This document shows positions 55,330 through 64,000 of a DNA stretch of 64,000 nt, in pieces (position 1 is the stretch's first letter; each line of letters starts with the position of its first letter). The notes beneath the pieces are model-generated. The model worked only from the letters and a program-made list of their open reading frames with translations. It was not told where the DNA came from and did not search any database. The translations under genes were made by a program, and so were the position numbers. Source of the DNA: Gonocerus acuteangulatus (taxonomy: Eukaryota > Arthropoda > Insecta > Hemiptera > Coreidae); the NCBI GenBank assembly GCA_946811695.1, contig OX328123.1, forward strand, positions 41,697,335 through 41,761,334. Direction: 5' to 3'.

Positions 55330-55486
55330 CTACGAGATTTCCCGGATCAAGACGTATCTATGTGCGAAGTTTGGTCAATATCAGTCAAGCGGTGTGGATT
55401 TGTATAAGCAACAAACAAACAGACAAACAGAAAAACAGACAAACAGACAGACACGTGATTTTTATATATATAGATAGATGAAGCGG
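55330..55486 (+). repeat. Dispersed repeat related to the 27450 tandem array
   Basis: GTTTGGTCAATATCAGTCAA, GCGGTGTGGATTTGTATAAG and a (ACAAACAG)n run are the reverse-complement counterpart of the 123-bp units at 27450-28080. Confidence 0.7.
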
Positions 55487-55656
55487 TCCTCCCACTTGCA
55501 TTGTTAAATAAGGTTTGCACAATGTTGTTTTCTGGCTTTCTTATCTCATTATTCATTATCGCGCCCAGAAACCGTAATTAATTCTTTCTACTATAGTCAA
55601 TTTTATTCTTCAAACTGAGTGAGAGGACTGCCTTGAGGAATATAGAATAAAGGCTT

Positions 55657-55917
55657 TTACTTAGGAAAGTTTGATGCTGCTATAGAATCGGAATCTTTAA
55701 ATGTAGCAGTTTTCAGTCTCTCGCTGACATCCGACTCTATTCGTGAAAGTTCTAATAACAGGGACACTTCCAAGGTCTTATAGGATATTCTAAGCAGAGC
55801 TTTAGAGAGCCCATTTTCCAGAATGGCTTCAAGAAAGGGGCGCTGCTTTGATACGTCCATCGTGGAATTTGGAAACTTTTCACAAACTTGGGAAATTGCT
55901 ATTCTACTTTCCTTCAT
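55657..55917 (-). CDS. Hypothetical 86-codon ORF
   Basis: MKESRIAISQVCEKFPNSTM opens a frame rich in L, S, E and K, with an amphipathic-looking middle (LLELSRIESDVSERLKTAT). Composition is protein-like and it is not a microsatellite artefact. No domain is recognised, no splice sites can be argued, and no neighbour supports it. Chance ORF or transposon scrap are the main alternatives. Confidence 0.2.
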   Translation of the reverse strand: MKESRIAISQVCEKFPNSTMDVSKQRPFLEAILENGLSKALLRISYKTLEVSLLLELSRIESDVSERLKTATFKDSDSIAASNFPK

Positions 55918-56251
55918 TTAACCGAATCCGGGTTGTATCCGCAGCGTAACTGCGTTCAGCTGGCCAAATCTACTATGGTAAAGTCGATAGGAATAAATTC
56001 ACTGAATATCAATTCCTTAAGTGTACTATTTGCTAATATTATTTCTAGCTTATTGCATTTGGCCATTTTCCAATTAATTAATTTAATAAATCTTGCCAGA
56101 AATATCTAGGAAGCTACTGTAAGAGACCTTTTCAATCAGAGGAAGATTTTATTCCTATGCAACTAAACTCGGGAAATATTATGCCCAAGTATTTTACTAG
56201 GCATATTTATATACAGAATGTCATTTCTTCTGAATTGAAATATCTCTTTAT

Positions 56252-56331
56252 TATTAATCATAATAACCTATGAAAAGAGACCCTCGCCAAAGTTACGGGT
56301 CTGAAACAAATAAATAAAATATTAATCATAA
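56252..56331 (+). mobile_element. 56-bp retroposed tail with 12-bp target duplication
   Basis: TATTAATCATAA at 56252-56263 and 56320-56331 encloses 56 bp. It contains CCCTCGCCAAAGTTACGGGT and an (AAATAA)-type tail. The core corresponds to the 42-bp insert at 14876 but extends further 5'. Confidence 0.8.
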
Positions 56332-56455
56332 CATATAGAGTTATATAAAACAGTGTGATTTTTTTTAGTATTTAAATTTTGACATTTTCTGTAAGTACTT
56401 CTTGTAGGTCGTGTGGAATAATGACAACATAGACCTTTATTGGCTTTTATATTAT

Positions 56456-56459
<4 letters not shown>

Positions 56460-56486
<27 letters not shown>
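56460..56486. repeat. Poly-A tract
   Basis: 27 A in a row; no recognisable retroposon body upstream. Confidence 0.85.
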
Positions 56487-56704
56487 TGTTAGGACTTTTG
56501 TCTCAAGTCAAATTGAACTAATAGGAGAAATGAAGTCTAGTCTTTTCTGCAAATATTTTTATTCTTATAAAGCCTTTCAACAAATTATCGGTCTCTATCA
56601 GCCATAAACGAGATGTGAAACTATTGGTTACGGTAGAGAGCACATTATTGTAAACAGAGCCTTAGTTCTCCTCAACCTGAGGAAGTCTGATCTTTACTTG
56701 TTTG

Positions 56705-56800
56705 TCTCTTTTATAGTTTAAAAAGCCTGATATCGATGGGACTCGAATCATCATCTCCCTCATGAGAATGCATAGACCCCGTAGTAGACCACGGGGAGAC
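56705..56800 (-). repeat. Diverged tRNA-like SINE head
   Basis: Minus strand reads GGTCTCCCCGTGGTCTACTA, then GAGGGAGATGATGATTCGAG and TCCCATCGATATC, corresponding to the SINE-1 A-box, middle and B-box. More diverged than other copies, and the body is lost. Confidence 0.55.
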
Positions 56801-56924
56801 CTTGTACCTTGACCTTTGAAAAAAAAAAAAAAAAAAAAGACAAAATATGTGCAGAATTTAAACTATAAAATTCGAGTGTCCCTGATATTCCTGGCTTTAT
56901 TAGTCCCACAATATTCGTAAACGA

Positions 56925-56929
<5 letters not shown>

Positions 56930-56987
<58 letters not shown>
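56930..56987. repeat. (TA)n microsatellite
   Basis: About 58 bp of TA. Confidence 0.95.
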
Positions 56988-56988
<1 letters not shown>

Positions 56989-57278
56989 ATGTATTTTGAT
57001 AATTCAGTTTCAGAAAAATATATTTCGTATTAATTATTTGTTTCGAATTTATGTGATAAGAATTCTAAACTCTCTGTATGCTTAAATTTTTTTCTTTATT
57101 TCAACGAAGGCTCTCAAATGAAAATAAATCACGTATTTAATCAATGAAAATAACTAAACGTGTGCTTTTCTGAAAAATAAACTTCTTATCCGTGATATTA
57201 ATTTTGCATTAAGCATCTTATTTTTAATAACTATAGGATTTAATATAACAAATGCCATGCATTTCTTGTTTCTTTATA

Positions 57279-57497
57279 TTTAAACGGATCTCCCCTTGGT
57301 CGAATGGTGCCTTAGATTCATTAGTGGGAGATGGTGGGTTCGATTCCCATCTGCGGCAGGAATTTTCTCATCTCACGGCTCGTTGGGATTCCTGGTGGCA
57401 AATTCCTCGCTGCACCCTTGAAGTCGGCGCTAATGGCCTAGACGTCGATGCGCTGTAAAAAATAAATAAAAATAAAATAAAAAATTATGTTCAAACG
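57279..57497 (+). mobile_element. SINE-1 copy with 8-bp target duplication
   Basis: TTTAAACG (57279-57286) and TTCAAACG (57490-57497) flank it. The head GATCTCCCCTTGGTCGAATG and B-box GGTTCGATTCCC are followed by the body GGAATTTTCTCATCTCACGG and CGCTGCACCCTTGAAGTCGG. The tail is GCGCTAATGGCC...GATGCGC and ends in AAATAAATAAAAATAAAA. Nearly full length (~200 bp). Confidence 0.9.
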
Positions 57498-57756
57498 ACA
57501 GTGATAGCATTGCATTGAAATAGCCATAGAATGAGAAACGAATAAGTAATAATGGATAGTTGTAATATAGATGGGAGTAGAGCGAGTGCTAAATATACGA
57601 AGAAGTCAGGGAATAGTTGGGATTCGCCTAAGAAAAATAATCACATATCCGTTAAAATTTATATTTACAACGTTTCGGTATGCTCTTTCGCAGCCCTTTT
57701 CAGCTTATAACAAACAAATATACAGAATTGCAAAACAGAATAGTTAACCCATTCGA

Positions 57757-58320
57757 TACTGATAGCCACATTCGAGACAACGGGCTTGCATTCTCCGTGG
57801 CCTGATATCACATTCGAGACAAGGCTATTTCTTCGTTTCGGGATTGAAAGCAATCGCTGTAACATCTAGCGGTGTTTTGAGACTTTTAGTCACTCTTGTA
57901 TCCTCTCATTAAAAATTGAGTTTAATTCTATTAAATGTGGACGTCCCTCCACGTTTGCGTAGTTCGGGTCCTTCTGAAGGGCCTTATTTGTGATTTAGTA
58001 GTTGATAAGTACATAGAGATCATGTTCCTTTGATGCTATACCAATGCAGAGTTATTTGATTTCGTATAATTTAAAAAAAAATAATTTGAAAACTTAAAAA
58101 AATTGAAGGATTTTAAGCGTGCAGTTGACTGGTAAAAAGCCCAGAATAAGAGAAATTGTAAAAAACGTAATATATACAAAAAATAACGAAAGCGTATCAT
58201 GAGAAATTGGTGGACGGTAGAGGCTAAGCTATTTTAATTTCAGTGGAACCAGGAGGGTGAAACGGCCTCCGCTCCATTCATATCTAAGGTCTTGCGGGTT
58301 GCCGTATCGTAAGGGTTAAA
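57757..58320 (+). repeat. Dispersed repeat C, copy 2
   Basis: CACATTCGAGACAA occurs twice (57768 and 57811). Then TAGTCACTCTTGTATCC, AGTACATAGAGATCATGTTCC and GCCTCCGCTCC, in the same order as in 46970-47400, but interrupted by an AT-rich block at ~58070-58230. Confidence 0.7.
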
Positions 58321-59110
58321 AACAGTAAAAAACATATGTTAGATCAACACATAAACATAGGTTATAAAACATTGTACTTTCTTAATTTTATTTAACATAT
58401 TATTAACTAAGTTCTATGAAAAACTACATTTCAATTGTTTTTTTTTTGTTACTTATTAGACTCACAATACTACTTGCTGAAAATACGAGTTTTACGAATA
58501 TCTGATATTGTTCCAGAATTCCATTACTTCGGCTAACTATCTTTATCTCAAGATAAATGGGAGAATATTAGCTAAACGTGGGTAATCTTACAAGTATACT
58601 GTGAGATGTTGAGAACATTATGAATGAAAAGTTGGCATACAGAAAATACCATAAATGTAAGTAAGAAGGACATGACTAAAGTGTTTGTGATGTAGAAGGA
58701 AAGAATAATTATTATAAATTGAAAATAAGCTAATAATGTAGAATGTACGTGACATACATAAAAAGTATAAGAAGGAACTTGAATAAAAAGCAATAGGGGA
58801 GAAAGGGGAGATGGAGGTTAAAACTAAGTTCGGAAGATAAGGACTGTCTCGGAGAGGCAAGTTTTCGGTTGCTAGATTTTAATAAGATTAATTATAGTTG
58901 TCCAACTAGCCGGTAGGAGCGCCACCTGGCCCCAACTTTGCCAACTGCTACCAATGACTTAGCCCTAATATAGTGTTTTAATTACAAAGTCCACAGGTCC
59001 CGTTTGTATCGCTCTGTTATATTCCGAATAATTTAAGTGACTTACTTTTAGAACCTTTCGAAGGAGTTGAGATCTGGTTACATTCACTACTACTTTATTG
59101 ATCAATGATA
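58321..59110. other. No gene recognised
   Basis: AT-rich, with a GC-richer patch at 58910-58990 (GCCGGTAGGAGCGCCACCTG). The minus-strand frames at 58572-58860 are low-complexity hydrophobic and not supported. Confidence 0.35.
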
Positions 59111-59113
59111 ACT

Positions 59114-59117
<4 letters not shown>

Positions 59118-59184
<67 letters not shown>
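59118..59184. repeat. (TA)n microsatellite
   Basis: About 66 bp of TA. Confidence 0.95.
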
Positions 59185-59186
<2 letters not shown>

Positions 59187-59271
59187 GAAGATATCCTAAT
59201 ATTAAGCAACAATCTATAATATTTCAGTTTTAACATCTAAGTACCTTATTGAAAACTGCCTTTTATTTTTC

Positions 59272-59607
59272 CGCGCAGGAGAACATGACAACCCGCGAAT
59301 TGCTAACTGTTAAGGCACATTCAATAAAAAACTCGGCTAGTTCTTATAATATTATTATTAAGTTTCAGAAACATCACCGATGAGCACCTTTCACTTCCTA
59401 TAGGTGGTTGGATTCCTGTTGGATGGACATTTTGTCTTTTTTTTTCGCGCAGGAGAACATGACAACCCGCGAATTGCTAATTGTTAAGGCACATTCAATA
59501 AAAAACTCGGCTAGTTCTTATAATATTATTATTAAGTTTCAGAAACATCACCTTTCACTTCCTATAGGTGGTTGGATTCCTATTGGATGGACATTTTGTC
59601 TTGTTTT
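59272..59607 (+). repeat. Tandem duplication, 174-bp period x 2
   Basis: CGCGCAGGAGAACATGACAA begins at 59272 and 59446. Both copies run through GGTGGTTGGATTCCT and GATGGACATTTTGTCTT. The second lacks a 10-bp CGATGAGCAC-like segment. Near identity implies a recent event. The 68-codon frame starting at 59408 spans the junction. Confidence 0.92.
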
Positions 59608-59614
59608 AGGTTAG

Positions 59615-60427
59615 AGTAATTTTTTTTTTTTTTTTTTTTAATAAATGTTTATTTAAAATCTGTACAATTTATATAGTACAATAATTAATTGTGATCGTCT
59701 TGCGTACATCTCAGTGAATAGTATATGGAAGGAGCCAATCATTATTGGCACTTCCTACTATATGCTAACATTTATGTTTTCACTGTTTCAAACCGCTGCT
59801 AGGGTAGCTGGTCACGGGGCCAAAGACTCTTAAGCCTCCTGGGAAGGTCTTTAGGATGGGTCCGAGTGGATAGGGATTGACCTCTAGGATTTGGGTGGGA
59901 TGACAATTTGGAATGAAACGTTAGGAATCTGGATGTTGTGAGGTGAGAGTAAAATTAAAATAAAATATTTTGGATTATGAAATGGCCAAGTGAGTGAAAA
60001 ATGTCCCATTAACCTATTCGAGAACACGATTTTTTTTTTCAAACACGGTCCACAGGAGTGAATTTTTATCTCTTTTTATATCGTTCATTAAAAAAAAAAT
60101 GTTGTCAATGTCAACATTTCTATAATAAAGAGTCAAAGTGTTATTCGTAAGGAAATAGCGAAAAGGGCGATGCCATTAGGGACCATAATAAGTATGTTTT
60201 TTGTTTGTTTTAGCTTTAAGTGCCATACAAAGCAACTTTTATTAGCAGTATATGTAGGTAATAAAAATGGAATAAACAAATTTAGATATTTTTGGCTTAA
60301 TTTGTAACATATATCTGATCATAAAGCAGTTAGTATTAAAAGTTATTGTAAAGGAACGATCTTCCCCTCCTTGCCTAGTGAATAATTGTAACATAAGTCA
60401 AGTCTTTATAGGAATACTTGAAGTTAT
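59615..60427. other. No gene recognised
   Basis: Poly-T at 59621-59639, otherwise unremarkable. Confidence 0.35.
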
Positions 60428-60617
60428 TACTAGAAGGGGTGTCCCTTGGTCTAGTGGCTAGGGCCTTGGATTCATAAGCGGGAGATGGTGGGTTCGATTC
60501 CCACCGGTGGCAGGAATTTTCTCATCTCAGGACTCGTTGAGAAGATTCGTCGCTGCACCCTGGATGTCGGCGCTAATGGCCCAGATTTGTCGATGCGCCG
60601 AAAAAAAAATACTAGAA
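60428..60617 (+). mobile_element. SINE-1 copy, well preserved, 8-bp target duplication
   Basis: TACTAGAA at 60428-60435 and 60610-60617. The head GTGTCCCTTGGTCTAGTGGC (A-box region), ATTCATAAGCGGGAG (anticodon-loop equivalent CAT) and B-box GGTTCGATTCCC form a clear tRNA-like unit. The body GGAATTTTCTCATCTCAGGA leads to the tail GGCGCTAATGGCCCAGATTT...GATGCGCC and A9. Best reference copy of the family; 174 bp. Confidence 0.93.
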
Positions 60618-61038
60618 CCTTAAGGCAAGACAACAAAATTACTTTTAGCAATTTTAATACAAACTTATACAAGAAGAATATACTGAAAGACTGTGAATTC
60701 ACTTCAAATCTCAATTACCGTTCAATGTGGTAGAATTAATTTGCGATGGTAGCCAGAACATTGATGTATCTATGATTTCATATAAACAAAAATATTTAAA
60801 AAATGTCACATTCATTTATTGGTGTTGATTCATCGTTATCTTTGTATTTGGTTTTTGATGCAAAAAATAAAGGAACATTAACTGACACTGCGTAGGTAAC
60901 AGAATATAAGTTACTAGACCAGTTAACGTTAAAACGATGAGAGAAAAATTGGTGGTAATTGCTGATGAGGTTTTAATTTAACAAGGAAACATAAATACAT
61001 TTTTATTTATTTAAATCACACAAGCAAATAAGACACTT

Positions 61039-61054
61039 TTCTCTCTCTCTCTCT

Positions 61055-61101
<47 letters not shown>
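61039..61101. repeat. (CT)n-poly(T) tract
   Basis: About 18 bp of CT followed by ~43 T. Confidence 0.95.
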
Positions 61102-61104
<3 letters not shown>

Positions 61105-61195
61105 GCGATTAAGTAAAAACAGACAGCACGAAAAGAGACAATCTACAAAAATCAAGGGACCTTGGTGAGCTTTATTAGGTAGGAGCACATACATA

Positions 61196-61375
61196 TACAG
61201 GGTGTCCACACCGTATATTCAGGGGGACACGCATTCAGGAGTAGGGGACCAAACAATTAAGACAAAAAGTCCTTTAGAGATTTGCTCGTTTTTGCTTCGT
61301 TTTGGAGAAAATCTTTGTTTTTTGGTGCCCAATACGCTCCTGAAGTTTTGCCATTTAAAGTCGGGACACCCTGTA
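61196..61375. mobile_element. 176-bp MITE with TA target duplication
   Basis: TA at 61196-61197 and 61374-61375 surrounds CAGGGTGTCC...GGGACACCCTG. Terminal inverted repeats of ~11-12 bp and a TA target fit a Tc1/mariner-type MITE. GGGGACACGCATTCAGGAG near its left end resembles 62147-62165 (GGGACACGCATTCTGG), suggesting another fragment there. Confidence 0.8.
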
Positions 61376-62495
61376 TATTGGTAGCATACTGGCTTAACTT
61401 ACTACGAATATATATATTCATATATATATATGCACATTTTTTTCGTTCGGTCATTATATTATCAAATCCATTATTATTGTAATTAGAGCTCCATTTTATT
61501 TTGGAACATTACACATCATGAACAATTAATTTACATACTATTACTTTATTGCATTTCTTATCATTATTTCATTTCTTTTTTTTGTTATATAATTCTTTCG
61601 AGCAGATTACCTTTGCTGTGGAGCTCTCCAATTTAATAAATAAATATGTACTTGGTTAAAATAAAATAAAAATTATTTTATTACACTTAGCTATTGTACA
61701 TCTACGATTGATGGGGGTCTTTGTCATTTTAATGGCGAATAGAAACAAGAGAATCATATTGTAATGGATGTTAGCTATCCGTTATGAAAGCGTTGTCATG
61801 GATACCTAGGAGGAAAATGCAGGCCAAAGAATGGAACTATTAGTAAAATGGAATTGTCCCAAAGGGTGCTATTCGAAATACTAGGATGCATAAAGCAGAG
61901 TGAACCCTGTGAATATTGAGCAGCATCTATTCCTCTGGGTGTCCAATTATTTCCCATTCCTAGAAGTTGGTTAACAATCCACGGCCAAGCATGGTTAATA
62001 TGAGTATGAGGCAGTATTCTCCTTTAGTAACTATAACAGTTTACATTGTTAATTATTATATCTGATATTACGGCCGTGTAGTAGTCCCAGGATGAGCATA
62101 CTTACTCTCTCTCTAAGGAGCAAATTCAATATATAGTATTCTGGGACACGCATTCTGGAAATTATCTACTCAGCTAGTTTACAAAGTTTAGTGTTATTGC
62201 ACAAATTAATGTAATAAATTTAAGGAGTACTTTGGGCAAACAGAAATAATCAATTACAAATTTGAAAATTTGGGGTTCGATATTCTATATATATTTGATT
62301 ATTATTCAATGATATATTAACATAAATATTCATTTATATATTCAATATACCTTCATATTTTTGCATGCATAACAAATATGTGAGTTTTGTTTGTGTCATA
62401 CTCTTTATATCTTAAATCTGTGAATGTCGTCCCGAAACATTATTTATTAAAGTTTAACCAGCTATTGCCTACAATTAATCAAAGTTTTGTTGTAT
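61376..62495. other. No gene recognised
   Basis: AT-rich with a possible MITE fragment at ~62145-62170. Confidence 0.35.
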
Positions 62496-62499
62496 CTGC

Positions 62500-62545
62500 T
62501 ATTCGCCTAAGTTGCGGAGCTGTGATTGAATAAAGAAACTTGAAA
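62500..62545 (+). repeat. Possible retroposon tail of the CGCC-AAGTTGCG type
   Basis: ATTCGCCTAAGTTGCGGAGC is followed by TGTGATTGAATAAAGAAAC, close to the core of the short inserts at 3394, 14876 and 56264. No target duplication found. Confidence 0.5.
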
Positions 62546-62576
62546 ATTAACTTAAATCCTCTAAAAAAGTAACTAA

Positions 62577-62786
62577 ATGTTACAATGTCTTTGTGAGATA
62601 TACAAATTAGAATGTTCATTCACTTATACCGATTTTCTAAACGCTATCGAGATATATCACCTAGAACTAAGCGTTTGTAAATATTTTAAAATTATTTCAT
62701 TTACTCCAAGAGTAAAGGGGAAGCCTATAAAACTTAAACTTTTGACGCCAAATGAATTGCATTTTGGTCTAGTTGGTACCCATTAG
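62577..62786 (+). other. Hypothetical 69-codon frame
   Basis: MLQCLCEIYKLECSFTYTDF ... KPIKLKLLTPNELHFGLVGT. Protein-like composition but no recognised domain and no supporting context. Confidence 0.15.
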
Positions 62787-63247
62787 TTGCCTTCTTACGG
62801 TACGGAATGTTGCCTAACTTTTTAGTCAGCTTCAAGATTGTATTAAAAAACATTTTACCAGTTCTTTTTCACTGACTTGTAATTTATTACATTTAAATAA
62901 AATCATGAATCTAATTAAACGTCAACATGAATATACCAAAACTAAATAAAATAAAATATGATTTGTTGCTGTAATGTCATATTCTATGTTCTTCATGAAA
63001 TGAGAAGGTAGATTCATTGAATTCGAGGCATTTATCTGAGATAATCTTGTTCTTAAGAAATATCCTACAAGGTTGCCAGTGCAATGCTCGTGAATGTTAT
63101 CACTAAACAAGAATATATAGTCTTCATTTAGAAAAGTTTCAAATAATCTTGTTCTTTGTCGACTCGTTGTGTGGGTTGTTACCGTGTAGTAATGGTGTGT
63201 ATTAGATCGTATCTAAGGGACGAGGGTTTACTTCCACCATGATATTT

Positions 63248-64000
63248 TTTAGCTCTTTCCTCCGAAGGGTGATGAAATGTTTTGAAAAATTCTTCAAATC
63301 TTTATCGATCCTACCTAGTAGACACTACAAATGACCCCTGTTAACATTTATATAAACTTGGTAAAATCGAACTTAACTTAACAAAAATGTACATCGAAAC
63401 TTGGTATGTAGTATTCTTCCAGCAAACGATTGTGCGTGCATCCAGCCAAATCGCTCAATCTGAAGAGAGGGTTTACTCCGGAGCCAAAGTAGTTATCTGC
63501 CAATACCAGCCATAATTGTTACCATATTTAAAGGAAACTCGGAATTCGTTCTGACTATCTACAGAGAATTTTGTTTTTGAAAAAATAAACTAAATCGGTT
63601 CATCAGAAGGGGGGGGGGGTTACTCTGGAGCCAAAGTAGTTATTTCCCAATACCAGTCATAATTGTTGTTGTATTTCAACGAAACTCGGTATTCGTTGTG
63701 GTCATCTAAAGAGAAAAATGTGTTGTAAAAATTAACTAAATCGGTCCATTAGGAGTGTGGTTTACCCCCGAACCATACCAGTCGTAATTTCTGTTGTATT
63801 GTAACGAAACGCAGTATACGTCCTGGGCATCTAAAAAAAAGAAGTATTTAAAAATTACCTATATTGGTCAATCGGAAGGGGAGAGGGTTTTACTTTTACT
63901 ATGATTGACTGGAATCCTCCCGCCAAACGTAGGTTGCCAATGCTGCCTCCACTGGAAGCGGAACATTCCGACTTCTACCCCTAGGAGCGCTGTATCCAGT
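63248..64000 (+). repeat. Family B copy, truncated by window end
   Basis: TTTAGCTCTTTCCTCCGAAG and CTTTATCGATCCTACCTAG match the start at 37964. The (TA)n tract is replaced here by ATTTATATAAACTTGG. About three ~140-bp monomers follow (AAATCGGTTCATCAGAAGGG, GTTTACTCCGGAGCC, CAACGAAACTCGGTATTCG). Then CGCCAAACGTAGGTTGCC and TAGGAGCGCTGTATCC, as in the palindrome arms. This is the only copy without a TA expansion. Confidence 0.85.

Overview
This 64 kb window is AT-rich, repeat-dominated animal genomic DNA. It shows no intact host gene, no operon and no prokaryotic gene organisation. The repeat mix points to a metazoan, most plausibly an arthropod. It comprises Tc1/mariner, hAT, Helitron, Penelope-like, Copia and LINE relics, tRNA-headed SINEs, and at least 16 long (TA)n arrays. 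That assignment is an inference from the repeat types, with no species-level evidence. Almost every open frame is either a microsatellite read-through (YIYIYI) or a broken transposon protein.

Layout. 0.8-2.4 kb: a 1.65 kb inverted-repeat element. 3-8.1 kb: mariner remnant, solo Penelope-like (PLE) terminal unit, then a 2.3 kb PLE with reverse-transcriptase remnant and target-site duplication (TSD). 8.5-10 kb: a complete non-autonomous Helitron. 10.2-17 kb: a 76-bp tandem array and several copies of an unclassified ~1.5 kb repeat, called 'family A' here. Family A has TTAGCGCGGTTCC ends and an internal (TA)n tract. 18-19 kb: start of a second (TA)n-bearing repeat ('family B') and a 0.7 kb inverted-repeat element. 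19.9-22.8 kb: Helitron Rep protein remnant interrupted by a LINE 3' end and a Tc1 element, the Tc1 being split by a hAT MITE. 23.7-32.3 kb: a deep transposon nest: Helitron > family A (+) > family A (-) > PLE > hAT-like element > foldback hairpin. 34.3-36.1 kb: a Tc1-type element with IR/DR ends, itself carrying a MITE. 38-41.2 kb: a ~2.9 kb imperfect palindrome centred on a mariner. 43.5-45 kb: an inverted-repeat element encoding a degraded protein with HARWM/NDxxERG motifs. 48-61 kb: SINEs, a Copia pol relic, small tandem duplications and a TA-flanked MITE. 63.2-64 kb: another family B copy, cut by the window edge.

The most notable points are reconstructable nested insertions with target duplications, hammerhead-ribozyme-like motifs in three PLE termini, very short (35-56 bp) retroposed tails with their own TSDs, a tail shared between LINE and SINE, and microsatellites carried at fixed positions inside dispersed repeats. 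All calls come from reading the sequence by eye; no database search was run.
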